This document shows positions 8,377 to 17,641 of a DNA stretch of 64,000 bases, piece after piece. The number at the start of each line of letters is the position of its first letter. Within the stretch, counting starts at the first letter, position 1. This DNA comes from Psychrobacter cibarius (GTDB lineage Bacteria; Pseudomonadota; Gammaproteobacteria; Pseudomonadales; Moraxellaceae), in contig CP131612.1 in the NCBI GenBank assembly GCA_030686115.1, positions 2,232,001-2,296,000 on the forward strand. The letters are read 5' to 3'. Under the pieces are notes generated by a model. That model ran no database searches and was not told the origin of the DNA. It saw nothing but the letters and a program-made list of their open reading frames with translations. A program made the translations under genes and the position numbers.

Positions 8377-9786
8377 ATGTCAGCACCACAACCCAATAAA
8401 ATTCCTGTACAGCAAATTGACCTTGATGCGACCAAGCATCGAGTTCACCCTAGGTTTGTCACCGGTTTTTATCAAAACATTCGTGTCGTCACGATGTATG
8501 CGCTTTTAGCCGCTTTTCTGCTTTTGCCGTGGTTACGTTATAATGGTAGGCAAGCAATATGGCTTGATGTTCCGTCGCAGCATTACTATATTTTTGGCAT
8601 GACTTTTTTGACCCAAGATTTTTACTTCATTGCCGCCTTTGCGATTATTGCCGCATTCACTTTATTCATGGTGACTGTGTATGCAGGGCGTGTTTGGTGT
8701 GGCTATGCCTGCCCTCAGACGATTTGGACACATCTTTATCAATATGTTGAAAAGTGGGTCATTGGTGATCGTAATAAGCGTATTAAGTTTGATAAAGAAC
8801 CGATGAGTGCAAAAAAAGCCTTTAAACGTTCTTTGATATATTTTATTTGGTTAGTATTTTCAGTGATTACCGCGGCAACCTTTGTCAGTTACGTCGCTGG
8901 CACAGATTATTTATATCAAAGCTGGCAAACCATTGGTTTTATTCCTATTCCTGATTGGCCAACATGGGTATGGGTATCAATGTTTATCTTTACCTTTGCC
9001 ACTTATGCCAATGCGGGCTACATGCGTGAGCAGATGTGCGTACAGATCTGTCCTTATGGTCGTTTTCAGAGCGTTATGTTTGATAAAGATACGTTAGTTG
9101 TGTCTTATGATTATGAACGTGGCGAACCTCGCGGGGCACGTAAAAAAGGCACCCATCCTGAACATTTAGGGGATTGTATCGAATGTACCATGTGCGTACA
9201 GGTTTGTCCGACTGGAATTGATATTCGAGATGGCTTGCAAGTTGGTTGCATCCAATGTGCTGCTTGTATTGACGCTTGTAATGAAATTATGGATAAAGTC
9301 GGGTATCCACGTGGACTCATTCGTTATACGACAGAACGACAGTTGTCAGAAAAAGAAAATACCCGCGTCATCAGTCCACGTCTATTTGCTTATTTAGCCG
9401 TTATTACTATTTTATGTGGTGGCGTTATTTATGCATTGACGGACCGTGTACCGTTAGAGATTGATATTCGCCGTGACCGTAATCAGTTGTCTTCAGTGAA
9501 TAATCAAGGCATGATTGAAAACAGCTATATCGTCAAGCTGACTAATAAAACACAAGAGCCGCATACCTATACAATAACCCTTGCTCCACAAGAAGGTTTG
9601 AGCTTGGCGCTGCGATTCAACGATGTACCATTAGAAGCAGGTGAAAGCTTTGATATGCCTGTGAGTATTTATGGCGATCCTAAGGTCATCGATTTTGAAC
9701 AAACATCAGTGACCCTAAATGTGACCAGTGAAGATGGTCAGTATAAAGTCAGTAAACAAAACGTATTTACTACTCAAGGGCAGTAG
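8377..9786 (+). CDS. ccoG: Cytochrome c oxidase accessory protein CcoG (FixG/RdxA family)
   Basis: Membrane iron-sulfur protein needed for copper handling during cbb3 oxidase assembly; family members act as cupric reductases. The 469-residue protein has an N-terminal membrane region with about four to five segments, a conserved AGRVWCGYACPQTIW motif near residue 110, a pair of ferredoxin 4Fe-4S clusters (CIECTMCVQVCP and CIQCAACIDAC, about residues 267-308), a further membrane segment (about 330-348) and a C-terminal Ig-like domain of about 110 residues. ATG 8377 follows AAGAGGCACG. ccoH follows after a MITE-like repeat, so the two may be separately transcribed. Confidence 0.96.
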   Translation: MSAPQPNKIPVQQIDLDATKHRVHPRFVTGFYQNIRVVTMYALLAAFLLLPWLRYNGRQAIWLDVPSQHYYIFGMTFLTQDFYFIAAFAIIAAFTLFMVTVYAGRVWCGYACPQTIWTHLYQYVEKWVIGDRNKRIKFDKEPMSAKKAFKRSLIYFIWLVFSVITAATFVSYVAGTDYLYQSWQTIGFIPIPDWPTWVWVSMFIFTFATYANAGYMREQMCVQICPYGRFQSVMFDKDTLVVSYDYERGEPRGARKKGTHPEHLGDCIECTMCVQVCPTGIDIRDGLQVGCIQCAACIDACNEIMDKVGYPRGLIRYTTERQLSEKENTRVISPRLFAYLAVITILCGGVIYALTDRVPLEIDIRRDRNQLSSVNNQGMIENSYIVKLTNKTQEPHTYTITLAPQEGLSLALRFNDVPLEAGESFDMPVSIYGDPKVIDFEQTSVTLNVTSEDGQYKVSKQNVFTTQGQ

Positions 9787-10121
9787 GTTTTTATGAGCGA
9801 TTGATAGCTTAGCTAGGGCGCGTCCTCATTTTAAAAGTGGTAATAGAAATGCAATAAATGGCAGCCAAACTGGGAAAATAGTATAGATAATATCGGTATA
9901 TTAACCAGCTGTTTGGCAAAATTTAACCATTTTTAATCCATTTAGGTGCTTTCATTCAGACTGAGGATGCGCCCTAGTATATAATTCTATATTTCACCTG
10001 TGAGTCAGTGGCTAGCAGGTGGACGATTTATCATTAAACTGGCAGCTGTTTCGCTGTCAGCTTATCCATTGATACAGTGTATAGATATCTGATAAGCAGA
10101 TATCTGATTAATAGGTATTTT
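9787..10121. other. ccoG-ccoH spacer holding a MITE-like repeat
   Basis: 335 bases without a gene. The left half is a MITE-like element (9813-9977, listed separately). The remainder is AT-rich leader of ccoH, including short near-repeats of GATATCTGATAA at about 10084-10110. Confidence 0.7.
9813..9977. repeat. MITE-like element, copy 1
   Basis: 165-base element bounded by inverted ends CTAGGGCGCGTCCTCA and TGAGGATGCGCCCTAG (15 of 16 positions pair). Its interior is related to copy 2 at 36383-36558, sharing blocks such as GGCAAAATTTA-CCATTTTTA and AATAATATCG. It carries no coding sequence. The CTAG/TA at each end would fit insertion into a TA or CTAG target, as for IS630- or IS5-like transposases acting in trans, which is an inference. 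Confidence 0.75.
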
Positions 10122-10703
10122 ATGTCTACTCCAGCATCAAATTTTAAGCATCAAGATACTCAGCCATGGTATAAGAATTACATGGTGGTTATTTTTGTTA
10201 TTGGCATGCCAGCATTTGTCGTAGTGGCCTGTATCTTTTTTGTTTATTACTCTTATCAAATTCGGGATAGCGTGGTACGTGACGACTGGTATATGGATGG
10301 TAAGACGCTTTATCATGATGTGTCACGTGACAAACTGACTTATGACTTAGATTTGCACGGCGAAATGCAGTTTGCAGATAATGGTGATGTTGTATTCTAT
10401 CTAAATTATCCTGAACAGAGTCTGCAATCAGGTAAACTGCTGAATGGTAGTCCTCTGGCTTATCCTGAAAAACTAGAGCTGTCTATCTCGCATGCAACCG
10501 ATATCAAAAAAGATCACGATGTCGTACTTCAACATGTCGAAGGCAATAAATACAGTGCGCAGGTAGATATAGATCCTTTAAAAGCAAAATATTATCTACA
10601 AGTAAGTAGTGATGGTAAAGATGACTGGCGCATGCAAGATGTGGCGAAATTACCACGTTCAAAAGTTAGCTTTGACCCATTACCTGTTTTTGCAGAAAGT
10701 TGA
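10122..10703 (+). CDS. ccoH: FixH/CcoH family protein
   Basis: Single-span membrane protein required for cbb3 oxidase assembly. The 193-residue product (start ATG 10122) has a hydrophilic N-terminus containing the family's PWYKNYMVV motif, one membrane segment (about residues 19-44) and the conserved VVRDDWYMDGKTLYHDV sequence straight after it, then a periplasmic beta-rich domain. PW-Y before the helix and DDWY-GK after it are the classical FixH marks. A GTG 45 bases upstream is in frame, but the ATG has the better position relative to AATAGG. It is longer than the usual 150-170 residues. Downstream is a bidirectional terminator shared with the convergent ttcA. CcoI and CcoS, which complete the usual assembly set, are not in this window. 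Confidence 0.9.
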   Translation: MSTPASNFKHQDTQPWYKNYMVVIFVIGMPAFVVVACIFFVYYSYQIRDSVVRDDWYMDGKTLYHDVSRDKLTYDLDLHGEMQFADNGDVVFYLNYPEQSLQSGKLLNGSPLAYPEKLELSISHATDIKKDHDVVLQHVEGNKYSAQVDIDPLKAKYYLQVSSDGKDDWRMQDVAKLPRSKVSFDPLPVFAES

Positions 10704-10760
10704 TTTTAACAAAATTTCTGTTATAACCATGATTAATAATCAATTTATTAACACATAAAA

Positions 10761-10796
10761 AAAACCAGCCATTTATCAATAATGAGCTGGTTTTTT
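10761..10796. terminator. Bidirectional terminator between ccoH and ttcA
   Basis: AAAACCAGC ... GCTGGTTTT stem with A-run on one side and T-run on the other, so it can stop transcription from both sides. Confidence 0.85.
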
Positions 10797-10857
10797 ACAC
10801 TAACGGTTTATGCTATTTTTTATAAATGTCATTGAACAATATCGAATAAGCGAATCG

Positions 10858-12018
10858 TTAAATAACAGGATTTATTGTTGGAATTTTCTGATTCGTATGC
10901 TTATTTTCTGCTGAATTATCCGACTCTGTCGAAAGCAGCTTACGATCAAACTTCGGATTGAACGCTTGGGTTTTTGGCGATACAGGTAAGCCAATTTCAG
11001 CCAAGCTCTCGGTCTGCCCAGCTTGAATGTTATCCCCTTCAAACAAACGCTCATTGTCATCACGATCAAGACTCAAGGTTTCAAAGTCAAATAACTCACG
11101 ATCCGCCAATTGCGAGGGCGCAACATTTTGCATGGCCTTAAAAATAGAGGCCAAACGCTGCGGATGAGCATCATCCCATTCCCGCAACATATCGTTGATA
11201 ATGGCCCTTTGTAAGTTGGTTTGGCTGCCACATAAGTTGCATGGAATAATTGGAAATTCTTTTAAGCGAGCATATTCGATGATGTCTTTTTCTTCGACAT
11301 AAGCCAGTGGACGAATAAGTAGGTTTTGCTTGTCATCACTGAGCAATTTCGGTGGCATCGATTTAAGAGTGCCGCCATGAAATAAATTCAAAAAGAAAGT
11401 CGCCAACATATCATCGCGATGATGACCCAGCGCAATTTTGGTTGCGCCAATCTGCTTAGCAAAACCGTATAACGAGCCGCGGCGCAGACGTGAACACGCC
11501 GAGCAATAAGTTTTGCCTTCTGGCACCACGCTCTTAACGATACTATAAGTGTCTTTTTCTAAGATATAATGCGCGATACCCTGCTCGTTCAAATAAGCCG
11601 GCAAAATATCTTCAGGGTAACCGGGCTGCTTTTGATCGAGATTGACCGCGACGATATCAAAGTTAATCGGGGCGATACGCTTGAGTAATAGTAAAATATC
11701 CAGCAAGGTATAGCTGTCTTTGCCACCTGAAACACAGACCATCACCACATCGCCGTCTTCGATCATATTAAAATCACGAATCGCCCAAGAGACTTGTCTA
11801 CGCAGCTTCTTTTGTAGTTTACGGAACTCTGCTGATTCAGTAGACGTTGACGGTGCAGCGGCGATACTGTCTTCTTCATTTGTATGATCGTCAGCAACAT
11901 CCTCATATTCCATACTATCGCCATCAGTGTCCCAAGCATGATTATCCAAACCTGTATCAGCTGACATATCATCGATTTCAGGCGTAATTTGTGGCGTAAA
12001 CAAGGTTGCTGCGGTCAT
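10858..12018 (-). CDS. ttcA: tRNA 2-thiocytidine(32) synthetase TtcA
   Basis: ATP-dependent, iron-sulfur enzyme that thiolates cytidine 32 of some tRNAs. The PP-loop SGGKDS is at residues 97-102, and the three cluster cysteines C172, C175 (YCSACS) and C263 (PCNLCG) match those known in the family. At 386 residues it is longer than the roughly 310-residue E. coli enzyme: it has an acidic low-complexity N-terminus of about 60 residues and a C-terminal tail of about 60 residues after the core. Start ATG 12018 has no strong Shine-Dalgarno; an internal start after the acidic leader cannot be excluded. It is divergent from queC, another tRNA-modification gene. Confidence 0.93.
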   Translation of the reverse strand: MTAATLFTPQITPEIDDMSADTGLDNHAWDTDGDSMEYEDVADDHTNEEDSIAAAPSTSTESAEFRKLQKKLRRQVSWAIRDFNMIEDGDVVMVCVSGGKDSYTLLDILLLLKRIAPINFDIVAVNLDQKQPGYPEDILPAYLNEQGIAHYILEKDTYSIVKSVVPEGKTYCSACSRLRRGSLYGFAKQIGATKIALGHHRDDMLATFFLNLFHGGTLKSMPPKLLSDDKQNLLIRPLAYVEEKDIIEYARLKEFPIIPCNLCGSQTNLQRAIINDMLREWDDAHPQRLASIFKAMQNVAPSQLADRELFDFETLSLDRDDNERLFEGDNIQAGQTESLAEIGLPVSPKTQAFNPKFDRKLLSTESDNSAENKHTNQKIPTINPVI

Positions 12019-12385
12019 AAGTTACTCAATATCTTTACAAGGGAATTTTGCTAAAAAATGGAAGGATAAAGCCTTTAGCAAGGAAGTAATAGCACAGTGG
12101 CTCTAAAAGCAGCGATTATAACAAAATTTGCTAACAGATTGAAAAGATGAGATTAAACTATCAGATTAAATATTCAGTCTTTTTTATGGCTTAGCTCAGG
12201 GCATGCTGAACATTCGACCATAGCACTGCTGATAGCTCCACACTTTTATAAACAAATTTCTCTTTTGAGCTGATTAAGGTTTCATATCGTATTTATAATG
12301 GCTTCGTGGTTCTGTAATGAGCGTATTTTTGCTAAAATAGGCGTTTTTCGCAAACCCATTTCGCAAACCAATAATAGATACCACT
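12019..12385. other. Intergenic region between ttcA and queC
   Basis: 367 bases between two divergent genes. I see no small gene. I looked for a preQ1 riboswitch before queC and found no aptamer-like pattern. Short direct repeats of a TTTCGCAAACC motif occur at 12346-12370, just before the queC start. Confidence 0.6.
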
Positions 12386-13165
12386 ATGACTAATGTTACT
12401 TCGCAAAGTACCTCTAATAATCAAGCCTTCGATACTGACTTAAATGCTCTGCATAAAAGCCAAAATGCCGTTGTGCTACTGTCAGGCGGGCTTGATTCGG
12501 TGACTTGTTTGTATTGGGCCAAGGCACGTTATGCATCGGTGACTGCGGTCAGTTTTAATTATGGTCAACGCCACAATAGTGAGCTGGTCGCGGCAAAAGC
12601 CATCGCTGAGACTGCCGAGGTCAATCATAGAATCATTGATATTGATATCGCTCAGCTTGGTGGCTCTTCGCTGACAGATCACAGTATGATTGTTCCTGAT
12701 GGCGATACGGATAAATTCCCTAATAAAAAGCGTGATGAGATCGATAACGACGCTATTCCTAACACCTACGTGCCTGCACGTAATACGATATTTTTGTCTT
12801 ATGCGCTAGCCGTTGCTGAAGTGACCGATGCCAATCATATCGTCATTGGCGTCAGCTCCGTCGATTATTCAGGCTACCCTGACTGTCGTCCAGAGTATAT
12901 TGCCGCCTTCGAGCATATGGCCAATCTTGCCACCAAAGCAGGCGTTACCGGTCATCACTTATCCATTCAAACGCCCTTACAGCAACTGTCAAAAGCAAAA
13001 ACCATTGAGCTTGGATTGTCATTGGGCGTCGATTATGGGCAAACCATATCTTGCTACCAAGCCGATGCACAAGGTCTTGCTTGCGGTGTATGTGACAGCT
13101 GTGCCCTACGCCGTCAAGGATTTGCTCAGGCGGGCATCACTGACCCAACCCATTATCAATCTTAG
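12386..13165 (+). CDS. queC: 7-cyano-7-deazaguanine synthase QueC
   Basis: Converts 7-carboxy-7-deazaguanine to preQ0 in the queuosine pathway, using ATP and ammonia. The 259-residue protein has the PP-loop SGGLDS at residues 33-38, the NYGQRH motif near residue 59, VPARNTIFL near residue 129 and a C-terminal zinc site made of four cysteines (SCYQ..., LACGVCDSCALRR). It has a slightly longer N-terminus than usual, about 25 hydrophilic residues before the core. Its pathway partner queE is at 56847 in this same window, about 44 kb away. Confidence 0.96.
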   Translation: MTNVTSQSTSNNQAFDTDLNALHKSQNAVVLLSGGLDSVTCLYWAKARYASVTAVSFNYGQRHNSELVAAKAIAETAEVNHRIIDIDIAQLGGSSLTDHSMIVPDGDTDKFPNKKRDEIDNDAIPNTYVPARNTIFLSYALAVAEVTDANHIVIGVSSVDYSGYPDCRPEYIAAFEHMANLATKAGVTGHHLSIQTPLQQLSKAKTIELGLSLGVDYGQTISCYQADAQGLACGVCDSCALRRQGFAQAGITDPTHYQS

Positions 13166-13401
13166 TTAATGATGGGATTGCACTTGCATGAAAGCGTGAT
13201 AGCAATCAACATTAGCGAAACATTCGCTTGCATTAACACAGCACGCCGCCGTTGTATTTTAACTCACATACTTGTTATGGTATGAGCGATTGTATTTATC
13301 ACAAGATATAAGTAACCACATTAGTCAACGAGCTATGAGTACTTTTGCTTTACTTTGAGTACAAGATTTAGAAAATTGATGCTACCCGTAAGAGGATATT
13401 T

Positions 13402-13731
13402 ATGAAGTTGTTGCCATTATTACCCCTAGCTTTAGCTGCCATTTTTGTGATGCCACAAGCAAACGCTGCCGATATTAAGCAAAATAACATCAATACCTGC
13501 GTTAATGGTGCGGTCAAGTATAAAGTCGCTGACAAAGGCGATGCGACCAAACTATGCAATTGCACTATTGGCGTGCGTAGCAACATGACCATCGGTCAGA
13601 TGTGGGAAATTGAGAGCTATGCCCAAGACAAAAAAGATCCGTCTGGACTGCCTTACGTCAAAAAAATGCAAAAAGATTTGCAGCAATGCACCGTTGGCTT
13701 AGATTTAAAACAGCCACAAAAACCAGCGTAA
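13402..13731 (+). CDS. Small secreted protein of unknown function
   Basis: 109 residues with a classical Sec signal peptide (MKLLPLLPLALAAIF...), cleaved most likely after NANA-type AQANA near residue 22. The mature part of about 85 residues contains four cysteines (in NTCVNG, KLCNCT and QQCTVG) that could form two disulfides in the periplasm. I do not recognise the family. The start is backed by AGAGGATATTT. A terminator follows, so it is a single-gene unit. Confidence 0.75.
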   Translation: MKLLPLLPLALAAIFVMPQANAADIKQNNINTCVNGAVKYKVADKGDATKLCNCTIGVRSNMTIGQMWEIESYAQDKKDPSGLPYVKKMQKDLQQCTVGLDLKQPQKPA

Positions 13732-13752
13732 TACACATCTCGTTTGATATAC

Positions 13753-13780
13753 AAAAGACTGGCTATTGCCAGTCTTTTTT
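13753..13780 (+). terminator. Rho-independent terminator
   Basis: Stem GACTGGC-TATT-GCCAGTC with a T-run, flanked by A-rich sequence on the left. It ends the 13402 gene. Confidence 0.88.
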
Positions 13781-13921
13781 GTTGTCAATACAGGCGCAAA
13801 GTGTAAAACTGATTATGAATCGCTGCTAATCTGCTTATAATAAGTACACAGCATAGATTATCAATCGACGTAAGCACTGACGTAAATACTGATATAAACA
13901 AAAATGAATAAGGATTTTATA

Positions 13922-14419
13922 ATGGCAAAACCAACCACAGAAAACCTAACCTTACCTGACTTTCCAGTGACGATAGTACGAAAGCTTGCCGGCAACTTTA
14001 TCCATGATGAAATCAATCTCCAAGAGATGATTGCCAATACTGATAAAGGACTTATTCTGTACTTTTATCCAAAAGACAGTACGCCAGGCTGTACCACTCA
14101 AGCAACCGAATTTACTGCTCATCTCCATGAGTTTGATGATTTAGGCTATGACATTATCGGCGTCTCACGTGATAGTGTTGAATCTCACGAGAAATTCATC
14201 ACCAAATATGATTTAAACATTGCCCTTATCAGCGATACTGACGAAAAATTATGCCAATACTTTGACGTTATTAAAGAAAAAAATATGTACGGCAAAATAA
14301 CGTTAGGGCTGGTCCGTTCAGCCTTTGTCTTTGATAAAGATGGCACGCTCACTCATGCTCAGCGAAATTTACGTGCCAAAGGCTACACTGAACGTTTGCT
14401 TGAAACTTTAGCACCTTAA
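13922..14419 (+). CDS. bcp: Peroxiredoxin, Bcp/PrxQ type
   Basis: Thiol peroxidase that reduces hydrogen peroxide and organic peroxides. The 165-residue protein has the peroxidatic cysteine C57 in the motif FYPKDSTPGCTTQATEF. Unlike many Bcp proteins, there is no cysteine five residues later; another Cys occurs in LCQYFDV, near residue 115. I choose ATG 13922 because AAGGA lies seven bases ahead; an upstream in-frame ATG at 13904 overlaps that ribosome-binding site and is unlikely. The internal sequence KEKNMYGK is a family hallmark. It is followed by a flavoprotein disulfide reductase gene about 190 bases away. Confidence 0.92.
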   Translation: MAKPTTENLTLPDFPVTIVRKLAGNFIHDEINLQEMIANTDKGLILYFYPKDSTPGCTTQATEFTAHLHEFDDLGYDIIGVSRDSVESHEKFITKYDLNIALISDTDEKLCQYFDVIKEKNMYGKITLGLVRSAFVFDKDGTLTHAQRNLRAKGYTERLLETLAP

Positions 14420-14612
14420 CCAATAAAGCCAAGAATCATAAAAAAGCATTTTAAAATAGACGCTAATAATCATTAGGATAAACGCTGGATAATAGAGGCT
14501 AAAATTGTTTTTTTAATAATTTTTTGGAGCAATCTCTTATCAGAGGAATCTCTTAAAAAACTCATCTAAAAAACAGCCCTGAATACTAAACATCTTATAA
14601 CTTGAGAATCAT

Positions 14613-16109
14613 ATGAATAAACAATCCGATACTGCAGCGGATAACACAGCATCCAAAGCTACTCGCCAAGTATCTGTTGCCGTTATCGGTGCAGGTACTG
14701 CTGGGCAAAATGCTTTTCGTCAAGCCAGTAAAACCCATGATGATGTTGTTATTATTAATGATGGATTCTGGACGACCACTTGTATTGCGGTCGGCTGTAT
14801 GCCAAGCAAACTATTGATTGCCGCCGCTGATCGCGCGTATGAAGCCAATCACTCTGCTGAATTTGGCGTCCATGCCACTGTCCAGATAGATGGCAAGCAA
14901 GTCATGCAGCGCGTTCGGGACGAGCGTGCTCATTTTGCTAGCTACGTCATAGCTCAAGTAGATAGCTGGCCTAATCACAAAAAAATCTCAGGACGCGCTC
15001 ATATCAATAACCAAGGATTTATTGAAGTCAATGATGCGCTGATTGCCGCTGACAAAATCATCATCGCCACGGGCAGCTCTCCATTTATCCCAGATGGCTG
15101 GGCAGATAAGCTTGGTGACGCCATGCTCACCTCTGATACGATCTTTGAGCTCACAAATTTACCAAAAACAATGGCCGTCGTCGGTACAGGTGCTATCGGA
15201 TTAGAGCTTGCGCAAGCCTTTAAACGCTTAGGCGTAGAAGTAACTTTGTTTAATCGTGTCAAACGTGTTGCAGGTCTCAAAGACGATGATATCAATAACA
15301 AAGCTATCGATTGCTTAAGCCGCGAATTGACCATGCATTTGGGTAGCAAAATCAACGATGTCGGCGTGCAAACAGCCACGGATAGTGACCATTCAGCCGC
15401 GTTCATCGATTATGAAGACAGTGCTGGAGAGTCGCAACAATGGCAAGGTGAGTATGTACTGGTTGCGACTGGTCGCCGCAATAATATCAAGCCGCTGGGA
15501 GTTGAACACTTAGGCGTTAAACTTGACGACAAAAATCGTCCAAAGCACTTGAATAAAAAAACAGGTCAGATTGGTGATTTAGATATCTATATCGTTGGTG
15601 ATGCCAACGCCAACCTTCCACTATTGCATGTGGCCAGCGATGAAGGCTATAGCGCTGGAAGTATGGTCTGCGAAAATGAAGACGCCGCTCATATTCGCCC
15701 GCCCGCCACGCCCTTCTCGATTGTGTTTTGCTCACCGCAAATCGTTAACGTCGGCATGTCTCTACCAGACATTCAGCAGGATACAAGCTTAGAATATGTC
15801 ATCGGTAGCGTTAGCTTCGACAATCAAGGACGTAGTCGCGTGATGGGCGTCAACTGTGGTCTACTACATATCTATGGCTGTAAAAAAACTGATAGAATCT
15901 TAGGCGCTAGTATGGTGGGTCCTGATGCCGAGTATATTGGACACATTTTAGCGGCAGCGATTACCAATGATTTGAGTGTTAAGGCCATGCTCGATACGCC
16001 TTTTTATCATCCTACGATATTAGAGGGCTTACGTACCGCGTTACGCGATGTTCAACACAAAATGGCAATACCTTATCAGTACCAAGACACACAGGAAGAT
16101 AGCTTTTAA
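14613..16109 (+). CDS. Dihydrolipoyl dehydrogenase-like NAD(P)/FAD disulfide oxidoreductase
   Basis: A 498-residue class I pyridine nucleotide-disulfide oxidoreductase. The FAD-binding GAGTAG motif is at residues 26-31, the redox-active pair is C57-IAVG-C62 (a CX4C spacing with MPSK after it), the NAD(P)-binding GTGAIGLELA lies near residue 192, and the C-terminal HPTILEGLRTAL carries the expected catalytic His-Glu pair. Its sequence is of the dihydrolipoamide dehydrogenase type (Lpd), but there are no 2-oxoacid dehydrogenase genes nearby, so the substrate is uncertain; such stand-alone Lpd-like proteins occur in Moraxellaceae and Pseudomonas. It may reduce a lipoyl group or another disulfide. 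The adjacent peroxiredoxin hints at a redox role, which is only an inference. Confidence 0.85.
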   Translation: MNKQSDTAADNTASKATRQVSVAVIGAGTAGQNAFRQASKTHDDVVIINDGFWTTTCIAVGCMPSKLLIAAADRAYEANHSAEFGVHATVQIDGKQVMQRVRDERAHFASYVIAQVDSWPNHKKISGRAHINNQGFIEVNDALIAADKIIIATGSSPFIPDGWADKLGDAMLTSDTIFELTNLPKTMAVVGTGAIGLELAQAFKRLGVEVTLFNRVKRVAGLKDDDINNKAIDCLSRELTMHLGSKINDVGVQTATDSDHSAAFIDYEDSAGESQQWQGEYVLVATGRRNNIKPLGVEHLGVKLDDKNRPKHLNKKTGQIGDLDIYIVGDANANLPLLHVASDEGYSAGSMVCENEDAAHIRPPATPFSIVFCSPQIVNVGMSLPDIQQDTSLEYVIGSVSFDNQGRSRVMGVNCGLLHIYGCKKTDRILGASMVGPDAEYIGHILAAAITNDLSVKAMLDTPFYHPTILEGLRTALRDVQHKMAIPYQYQDTQEDSF

Positions 16110-16213
16110 GCATCAGCTCAGCTACACTTTCAAAACAAGGATGTGCCGTATTAATCATCACTCATGTTGTGTTTGGTAGCACTGACGACTTGAGATACTT
16201 TAAAAAACTCTGC

Positions 16214-17413
16214 ATGGACCAAAAAATGGCAATCGCTAGTATTACTGATTTTTTTAAAGAGATTGTTCGTGACCTGCATACTAGCCTCTACCTTGCGCTT
16301 GGCGGCTCTGTCGATGAAGAGTCGCTTGATTGGTCGTCTCAAGCGGTAGAGCTCGCTAGTACTGCCATCAAAATCCTAATACTGCTGGCAGTGTTGGGAT
16401 TTTTTTATTGGCTTGCCATTTATATCCTTAAGCAAAGTAGGACAAAAATCCGCCTGAATGAGCGCCGTACCAAGATTGTTCGTTCAGTCTTGCGTTATAT
16501 CTGGATAGTTGCCAGCCTGATTGCCATTATGAGCCAGATTTATTTTGAACCAGAGACTATCAAAGCCACTGCAAAAGCCAGTACATGGGCGGGTATTTAT
16601 TATGTACTTTGGGCGTCATCTGGACAGATTATCCATAAGGTGTTACAGCATTATGGTCTCAATGCTTCTATAGAGCAGCTGCTTCAAAACATCTTGTCAG
16701 TGCTGCTATTGGTACTCGGGCTTGCCAGCGTCATGGCGCAATTTGGTTTCGATATCGTCTCATTGGTCGCGGGTTTAGGGATTGTGGGCTTGGCAGTCGG
16801 TTTTGCTGCCCAGTCAACGCTTGCTAATTTCATTGCAGGTATTACCATTTTACTCGAACAATCTTTTCAGGTTGGCGACTGGATTCATATCAATGACAAC
16901 GAGGGTCGCGTCGTACTCATTGCGTTACGCACCACCCATATTTTGACGCGAGACAACATCACCGTCATTATTCCCAACTCTAACGTTGCCTCCTCTGAGG
17001 TGACCAATTTAACCTCCAAGAACTTCATACGTTTCGATATTCGTGTGCGTATCGCTTTTGAAGATGATGTCGATACTGCTCGCAAGGAAATTTTGCAGGT
17101 GCTTACTGATACCGATGTAGTACTCAGCCGTCCTGAAACCTCGGCCACCGTGGATGAAATTGGTGAATACGGAGTGTTTTTTATTGTGCGTTTTTGGGTC
17201 AAGCCTGCCGCTGTCGCGCGCATGCCCAAAATTAAAGAAGGTCTAAAAGAAGATATCAAGCGTGCCTTTGATGCCGCTAATATTTCTACTCCTTATCCTC
17301 ATATGCGTCTGCTTATGCCAAAGGATGTGGATTATCCTATTGCTACTAAACCTTTTGCAACTACGACGCAGGTCGTATCAGAAACACCACCACTGATCAA
17401 AGCGGATAAATAA
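16214..17413 (+). CDS. Mechanosensitive ion channel, MscS family
   Basis: Inner-membrane channel that releases osmolytes during hypo-osmotic shock. The 399-residue product has an N-terminal amphipathic part, membrane segments at about residues 50-70, 90-110, 120-140, 155-180 and 185-210, the last being the pore-lining helix (GLAVGFAAQSTLANFIAGI), followed by the typical MscS beta domain (FQVGDWIHINDNEGRVV...TTHI) and a C-terminal alpha-beta domain ending in PYPHMRLLMP. The start is uncertain: ATG 16214, ATG 16226 and GTG 16169 are all in frame and none has a good ribosome-binding site. It is longer than E. coli MscS (286) by extra N-terminal segments. Confidence 0.9.
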   Translation: MDQKMAIASITDFFKEIVRDLHTSLYLALGGSVDEESLDWSSQAVELASTAIKILILLAVLGFFYWLAIYILKQSRTKIRLNERRTKIVRSVLRYIWIVASLIAIMSQIYFEPETIKATAKASTWAGIYYVLWASSGQIIHKVLQHYGLNASIEQLLQNILSVLLLVLGLASVMAQFGFDIVSLVAGLGIVGLAVGFAAQSTLANFIAGITILLEQSFQVGDWIHINDNEGRVVLIALRTTHILTRDNITVIIPNSNVASSEVTNLTSKNFIRFDIRVRIAFEDDVDTARKEILQVLTDTDVVLSRPETSATVDEIGEYGVFFIVRFWVKPAAVARMPKIKEGLKEDIKRAFDAANISTPYPHMRLLMPKDVDYPIATKPFATTTQVVSETPPLIKADK

Positions 17414-17641
17414 GCTCATTATATTATTTATCCTTTGGACAATTTACCCCACGATTTTTAGGCTCAAGGTTTTCATCCTCAGTATGATAAGCATGATTTT
17501 GTGAAAGGTAGCGTTGCTGAATCTCTCTTTGATAAACACCACCACTTTAAACCATCCTGCCCTGAATTATGGTAAAATTGGCGGTTAAACATCTTATTTT
17601 ATGATGTGCATTACTTATCAATTTAGCCCACAGGTATCCGT

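Noticed and set aside
12290..12385. Possible preQ1 riboswitch before queC
   Set aside because: The short stem-loop plus A-rich tail pattern expected of a preQ1 aptamer is not present.
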